From Callorhinus ursinus (lineage: Eukaryota > Chordata > Mammalia > Carnivora > Otariidae): a DNA stretch of 64,000 nt. Of the stretch, positions 55,801 through 62,617 are shown in pieces. A model generated the notes under the pieces. That model had not been told where the DNA came from. It was given only the letters and a program-made list of their open reading frames with translations, and ran no database searches. Numbering within the stretch: the stretch's first letter is position 1; every line of letters starts with the position of its first letter. The stretch lies in NCBI RefSeq assembly GCF_003265705.1, contig NW_020313005.1, positions 15,429,797 through 15,493,796 on the forward strand, given 5' to 3'. The translations under genes were made by a program, and so were the position numbers.

Positions 55801-58800
55801 TCTCACCCTGAACCTTAGTTGTTTGCATTGAGGGCAAGCATCACAGATGAGAGATCAGGCAAAGAAAAATGAGAGGGAAAGGAGGGGGACTGAAGGTTCT
55901 TAGTACAGAGAATTTGGTCTTCCACTGACAAAATAAGAGAAAAATCAGACATGGTTAGAACAAGCCCATTCTTCAGTGTCTAAGGCTTCCTCCCATTCTT
56001 CTCACCACAGGCCAGAGTTGGGCATAGCTCCCTCCAGTGCGGAAAAAAGACTATGATCATCCTGATGCTTCCTCTCCCCCTGCACACTCTTGGCCACATA
56101 CCCAGAGCACCGGGACGATGTGTCATCTATAAAATAGGGATTACAAGAGCACCTACGCCTCACCATATTACTGCAACCACTGCCTGAGATGATGTATGTA
56201 AGGCAAATAACAGCGTAAGACACAGAGGATATGCTCATTTGTTATTAGACTGAAGTTTTATGTTTAGTAAAGCCAACAAATAAACTTTACTGCAATCACA
56301 ACTCTGGACTCACAGCCCCACTCACCTGGGCAAGCCCCCAAGGTCAATCTCACTGCAGATGTAGGGGCCTGGACGCAGAATCACCCACAACCCGATCTCC
56401 GCAGCCATCAGCACAAAGGCCCTAGGGAGGTCAGTGTCAGCAGCTCTCAAGACACAGAGGGGAGGATGGGGACAAGCCCAGCATCACAAGGTGGTGGAGC
56501 TGCCCAGCTCCTCTCCTCCCTCCCTTCACAGGCCCTGGGAGCTGGGTTCTCACCTGCTCCCAGCCCAGGACCTTCTGCACAGCCCCACTGGGGGCATAAG
56601 GAGGAAGGGCATCAAACAGGGTACGGGGGGGTCCTAACAGTGAACCTGACCCCAACAGCCTTGAGACCATAGAGGGGCAACCGCAGTCCCAGCACAGGCG
56701 GCTGGCCCACACTGCAAAGCAGGGCAGACACTGGGGATTAGGCATCTCTGGGCTGCAGTGAAGAGGTCTGGGCTCAGAGGAGGCAGACCCAGACCCCCAG
56801 GAGTAACAGGTTCATGGAGAGCATGTGGGTCCTGAGAACAAGGCTCCTGACCCACCTCTCTCTGGTTCTCAAAGCAGAACCGAGATGGTCCCATGGTTCC
56901 TGATCAACCCCAAGGGGCCACCTCTCTGCCTCCCCACCCCAGGCCAGGCCATAGAAGCAGCAAGAGCACTTACTCCAGGTCCAGGTTCCCAGAGAAGTCA
57001 AATTTGCCTCTTTCTGGCTCATGGAGGTTCCACGGAACATAGCTGTAATAGGGAAGGGGGAAGTACAATAAACATCTTCAGATTTCTTTCCTCTAAATTC
57101 CTAGGTCAGCCCCAAATCCATGCCAACACCTGGGATAGCTCTATTTTGGAATAAGTTGGAGTTTCTAATGGCAATTAAATATGTATTATGTGAACATTGA
57201 TTATTGTCAATATTACCCCAGTTGTGGTCCAAGCTGCCAATAATCCTATGATTCTAGATTCCTTGAATTTATACATAAATTATCCCACTCACCACCCCAT
57301 TCTACGTAATACCCATTAAACCTATAACGAAAAGGATAAAACCCTCAAATGCCTACATATGCCAAGAAATTTTTGCTAAGAATTAACCAAAATAAGAATA
57401 GAGGAGGACTTCCTACAAGGATAATGGAGATGCAATGAAGAAAAGTGCCAGTTTTAGATTTAGCAAAAAGGACCATGCTAGGCACCTCCCCCCACAGGGC
57501 TGAGCCTATAGGGACAAAGGGATATGTGTAAAATTTTTATTAGGTGATATTTTTATTAGATGACTATCTTTTTTGTATTTGTCACCAACAAAGTTCTTGA
57601 GGGTTGTGCCTCTAACCTCATTTTTCTCATTAGCTCTGTATTATACCTCGTTAGCTTCTTATTACACAATTGTGCACAATGTAGATTTTTAGAATCCATA
57701 TGTTGCATTGTGGTAGAACTGACTTTTTTAAAGATCTTTCGTTGTGAGGAGGAATGAAAAGTTGGTTTGCTCAAGACTTAAAAATGCATGATAAAGTTTA
57801 TAGCTATGCACTAAGAGAACAGAATGAAAAAAATTGCTAAATGATGCTCACAAGTGACTTATTTTAAAGGATATTGCTGGGAAAAGTTGAAAACAAAAAG
57901 ATGGAAAATGATATAGATGAGGCAAAATTATTCTAGCAATCTTAAATTGCAGGTAAAATGGACTTTAAAGCAAAAAAAAAAAAAATCCCTCACAAATAGA
58001 TGTCGAAAGGCATCAAATAAGAAGAAAGGAAATGATCCATCAAGAAGATACAGTAATCACGACCTCATGTGCTCTGTAACCATAACTTCAAGTCAAGGAG
58101 GAATTTACTGAACCAGAGAAAGGGATAAATCCATAGTCATAGTGGGAAGAGTTAAAATACTTCCCTAAGAAACAAAGAAAATAACAGCAAAAACTTGTAA
58201 GGATGTAAGTTTGAATAACACAAATGAAAGGCTGAATCTAAGAAATACATAGAGAACTCAGTAGCCAAACGTAGAGCACATATACTCTTAAAAACATATG
58301 CAACAGTCATAAAATACAAAATAAATCTCAACAGATCTCAAAAACTTACATCACATAGTCCATGACCCCAAGATAAAGGCAACTACATTAGAAAATTATG
58401 CTTTAAAAATATGAAAAGTAAAATAAATAAATAAAACAGAAAGCATATTCCCAAATAGCTGAAATGTTTGAGACCGGATGACAAAGTATTACACAGCAAA
58501 ATTTATGGGATATGTAACCAAAGCAATAATTAGAGGTACACTCATATCCCTGAATAAATATATTAGAAAATGCAAAATCCTGGAAAGAAAATGAGCTAAA
58601 TATTCAACTCAGGAGAAAAGGAGAAAAGAAGGAAGTGGAGGAGGAGGAGGAGGGGGAGGAGAGGGGGAGGGGAAGGTAGAGGAGGAGGGGGAGGAGAAGG
58701 TAGAGGAGGAGGGGGGAGGAGAAGGTAGAGGAGGAGGGGGAGGAGGGGGAGGAGAAGGTAGAGGAGGAGGGGGAGGAGCAAGTAGGGGAAGAGGAGAGGA

Positions 58801-61800
58801 GATGGAGAAGGTACTAAATCAAATAAGGTAGAAGAGAGGAAATTATGCATCACTCAGAAATTATCAACTAGAAAACAAAAAGATATAGAGAATATTAATA
58901 AAGCTACAAGCTAGTTCTTTGAAAAGACTAAATATTTAGACAAGAAAAGAAAAAGGCCTAAATACACAATATGATGTACAACTTCCAAGAAAGAAAGGAG
59001 AATCTTTAAAAGTCCTAGTTGATCTAAAAGAAGAAAGAAAAGGAAAAAAGATCTACAGAATAAAAATAGTATATACTCTAGAAGAAAAAACAATAACCAT
59101 TCAAGAAAGTTGAATCTTCACCTCACAACCACAAAAGATAGTAGTCACAGAGATTTTACAGGTGAATTTTAAGAAACATTCAGAGTAAAGAGAATTCTTT
59201 TGCAAGATAGTTTCAGAGAAGAGAAAAAATATATAGTCACTTGATGAGTTTATTATAAGACTGATCAAAACTGGACAAGATACTGACAGAAATACAATTT
59301 TAAATCAATTTCAGTTATAATCATAAATATATATATCTGAAATAAAACACTAATAAATCAAGTCTAGCAATCTGTATGTGTGTATGTGTGTTTGCATATT
59401 CACATGTGCATGTCTCGTAACCACATAGAATTTATCCCAGAGCTGTGGATTGGTTGAATATCAGAAAAACTGTCACTATAATTTTCTACTTTAATAAAGG
59501 AGTGAAGAAAAACCATATAATTTTTTCATTAGATGTAGAAAAGCTCTCAATAAAACTCAATGATTATTTTGATTAAATTCTTTGTATATTAGATGAGCCA
59601 ATTATCAATTTACTGCCTCCCAGCTTCGGATGCAACCTTTAGTATCAGCTCTGCAGTAATGGATGCAGCCTGACCTTGAAGCAGTTTGTCCTTTGTAGGG
59701 AGTACTGTGCTTATCTTTGCCACAAGAGGACGGTGGAGAGACATTCTGGAGAAAAGGGGCGTCTCTTCTGATTGCAGTGCAGGTTTTGCATTTCTATGGT
59801 CCTGCTAGGTCTTATCAGTGGTGTAGGTGGGTCAGGACATCCGGTGGTTCTTTGTTTTTTAAATAATCAATGCATTGTAAGTATAATCCATAAGAACCAA
59901 TGTAGAATTGCCCAGAAAGGCAAGGGAACTCAACTATTTTTTCAATTGACATAATATCGTTACAGATGTAAAACATTACATTACTTTAAATGCCCCATAG
60001 AGTTTTGCTAACATTTTTTTCTGCTCTTTCCCCTTCTATATTGTAAGTTTAAGCCTCTCGGGGCTGCCTTTACTTTTTCCTGATGTTACTAATAAAATCC
60101 CACAGCTTGACCATGAAGACAACATATCCTTCTGATTGCTGGTGATAAACATCTCACCAAGAAACAGAAAAATGAGTTCTGTCTCATAAAATGATAAAAT
60201 GCCCTGCAGAGGGGACTTAACTTTACAAGACTTTACAAGCAGGGTTGCAAAGTGCTCTGAATGTCATCCTCAGTCTCGAAGTCCACAGTTACGAAAGGCG
60301 GTTGAGTTGCTTAGCTGCTGGAACCAGGTGTCTGAATTCAAAGCATAGCTCTACTAACCATGAGTCTTGGAGCAAGTGCCTGAGTTTTCTCACCTATATA
60401 AGATAGTGATTACCCTACTCACCATCTAGTATTGATATATGGACAATGTGAATTAATATTTTCTAGGGTTTAGAACATGCCTGGCTAAGTGTAAATACTA
60501 CATACATGTTCGCTGAATAACTAAAACTGGTTGTCATACTTTATAGTGTTGATATATGTAGATGGGGATCTCAGTGTTCTGTCAATGGCAACATTGTTAT
60601 ATGAAGGGTGGGCTCCCCTGCCTTTTCTCCTTTTTTTTTTTTTTGTAAGATTTATTTATTTATTTATTTATTTGACACACAGAGAGAGACAGCTAGAGAG
60701 GGAACACAAGCAGGGGGAGTGGGAGGGGGAGAAGCAAGCTTCCCGCGGAGCAGGGAGCCGGACCCAGGGCTTGATCCCAGGACTCTGGGATCATGACCCA
60801 AGCCGAAGGCAGACGCTCAACGACTGAGCCACCCAGGCACCCCAGCCTTTTTCTCCGATTCCAAAAACACCATTCCCATGAAGTTAACCTCATGTTCTTT
60901 CACGTGCACCTGTTACAGGGCTGCCTTCCTTGGAATGGTTTCTTGAGGCTTACCCTATAACCCACTTTTATCGACTCCCTTTTTGAACTTCAAGGCATTT
61001 TTGGAAATAGGCTTGTTAAGAAGGAATCGCCACTGTTCCTAACTCAAATGTGATTTTTGCTTCGGGCTGGTTTTCATTTGACTGGCCATCTGTGCACAGG
61101 CAGAAGCCTATGCCCGTGTGTGAGCTGGGCAGCATCCTCACTCACAGCTGGAGGGTCACACCCTGAGAAGAAGGTGGGAGGAGACTCACCCTGAGCAAGC
61201 TAGTTAAGCCCTCTATGCTTCTGTCATTTACCCCCCTGGACAGTGAGAATTACACTATCCATCTCACAGGACAGCTAGTTGTGAAGATTAAGTGATTTTG
61301 TGAAGATAATTACAAAATGCCCAGCCATCAGTAGACCCTAAATACACGTTACCTTTTGTCACTATACACCTAATCATGTTAAAGATCACGCTAAATTTAT
61401 CATGTTAAATGTATATTTAATCATGTTACATTTATATTTAAATTCTTATGATTGACTAAAGTAAGTTTGCATTTCTTTTTTTTGCCATTAGAATTTAGTA
61501 CATATACGTGCCAGGCATTGTGATAGGCACTTTTCACATAAATAAGGTAAAGGTTTTATCTCATTTAATCATCAATACAAATTTATGAAGCAATTTTTAT
61601 TTTGCCCATTTATGGACGAGGACACCAGGGCCCTAGGATATGATGCTTGGAGGCAGAGCTGGGACTGAAGACAGGTCTGTCTGACCCTGCATCCCTATGC
61701 TCTTAATCATTAAGCTACAGTATTCATTCCCTTAATGCCATTAAACTTCACTTTAGTGATACTGGGATTTCCTTTGACGTATTCATTTCTTTTGATACTA

Positions 61801-62586
61801 TTATTCCTTTACAAGCTCATCTCCATATACATAAATAAAAATTGTTTTTAAAACACCATGTATTGAGGCTCCCGGGTGTCTTGATTCCAGGGTCCTGGGA
61901 TTAGATGGAGCCCCAAATCGGGCTCCCTGTTCAGCAGGGAGTCTGCTTCTCCCTCTGCTCCTACCCACAGCTTGTGTGTGCCCACGTGCGCACACGCACA
62001 CACACACACACTCAAATAAATAAAATCTTTAAAAAAAAAACACCATGTATTTATTTATCTCTAAGTATACTTGGAGCCTTTGTCATTAAACTGAGAGCTC
62101 CTAAGGGACCCAGTGACTCTCCCATTAGAGAGATTCTTGTGGCAATCACTTACTCCTTCTGTCTTTCTCTCATTAATCCCTACCCAATTTTTGACCACAG
62201 CAAACTAAGTGTGAAGTGTGACACTTAAGCATATAAGGCACATGCTAGAAATGACTATTCAGAAGGTAAACCCTCAGGCGGGGGTCCCAAATCCAGAGGC
62301 TCTGAGCCTGGATGCAGGGGTTAGGAATAGGGTAGGAAGGTCACAGAGGGCTAGAGGGCCAGCACTCACGTGGTAAGGGTGTTGAAGCCACAGGCCTTCA
62401 GCTTCAGCAAGCGGTCCCTCCAGTACTCCCTGGGCACCCGAAAATAATGGATGGAGCCCCCGAAAATCAGGAACTTGTGACCCCCCAGGGTGAAGTATGG
62501 CTTACTTCCGACTCTGCTTTCAGTCTCAAGTCCCACAGATCGGTCCTTCAGTGTGAGGGGGGTCAGGTGAGACCAATTAAACATGC

Positions 62587-62617
<31 letters not shown>

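Noticed and set aside
58596..58853. Leu/Pro-rich 85-codon frame
   Set aside because: A translation artefact of the GGA/TCC minisatellite.
60531..60827. 98-codon plus-strand frame, and similar frames in other SINECs ('[19 protein letters not shown]'-type peptides)
   Set aside because: They are translations of SINEC bodies, repeated at every SINEC; not genes.
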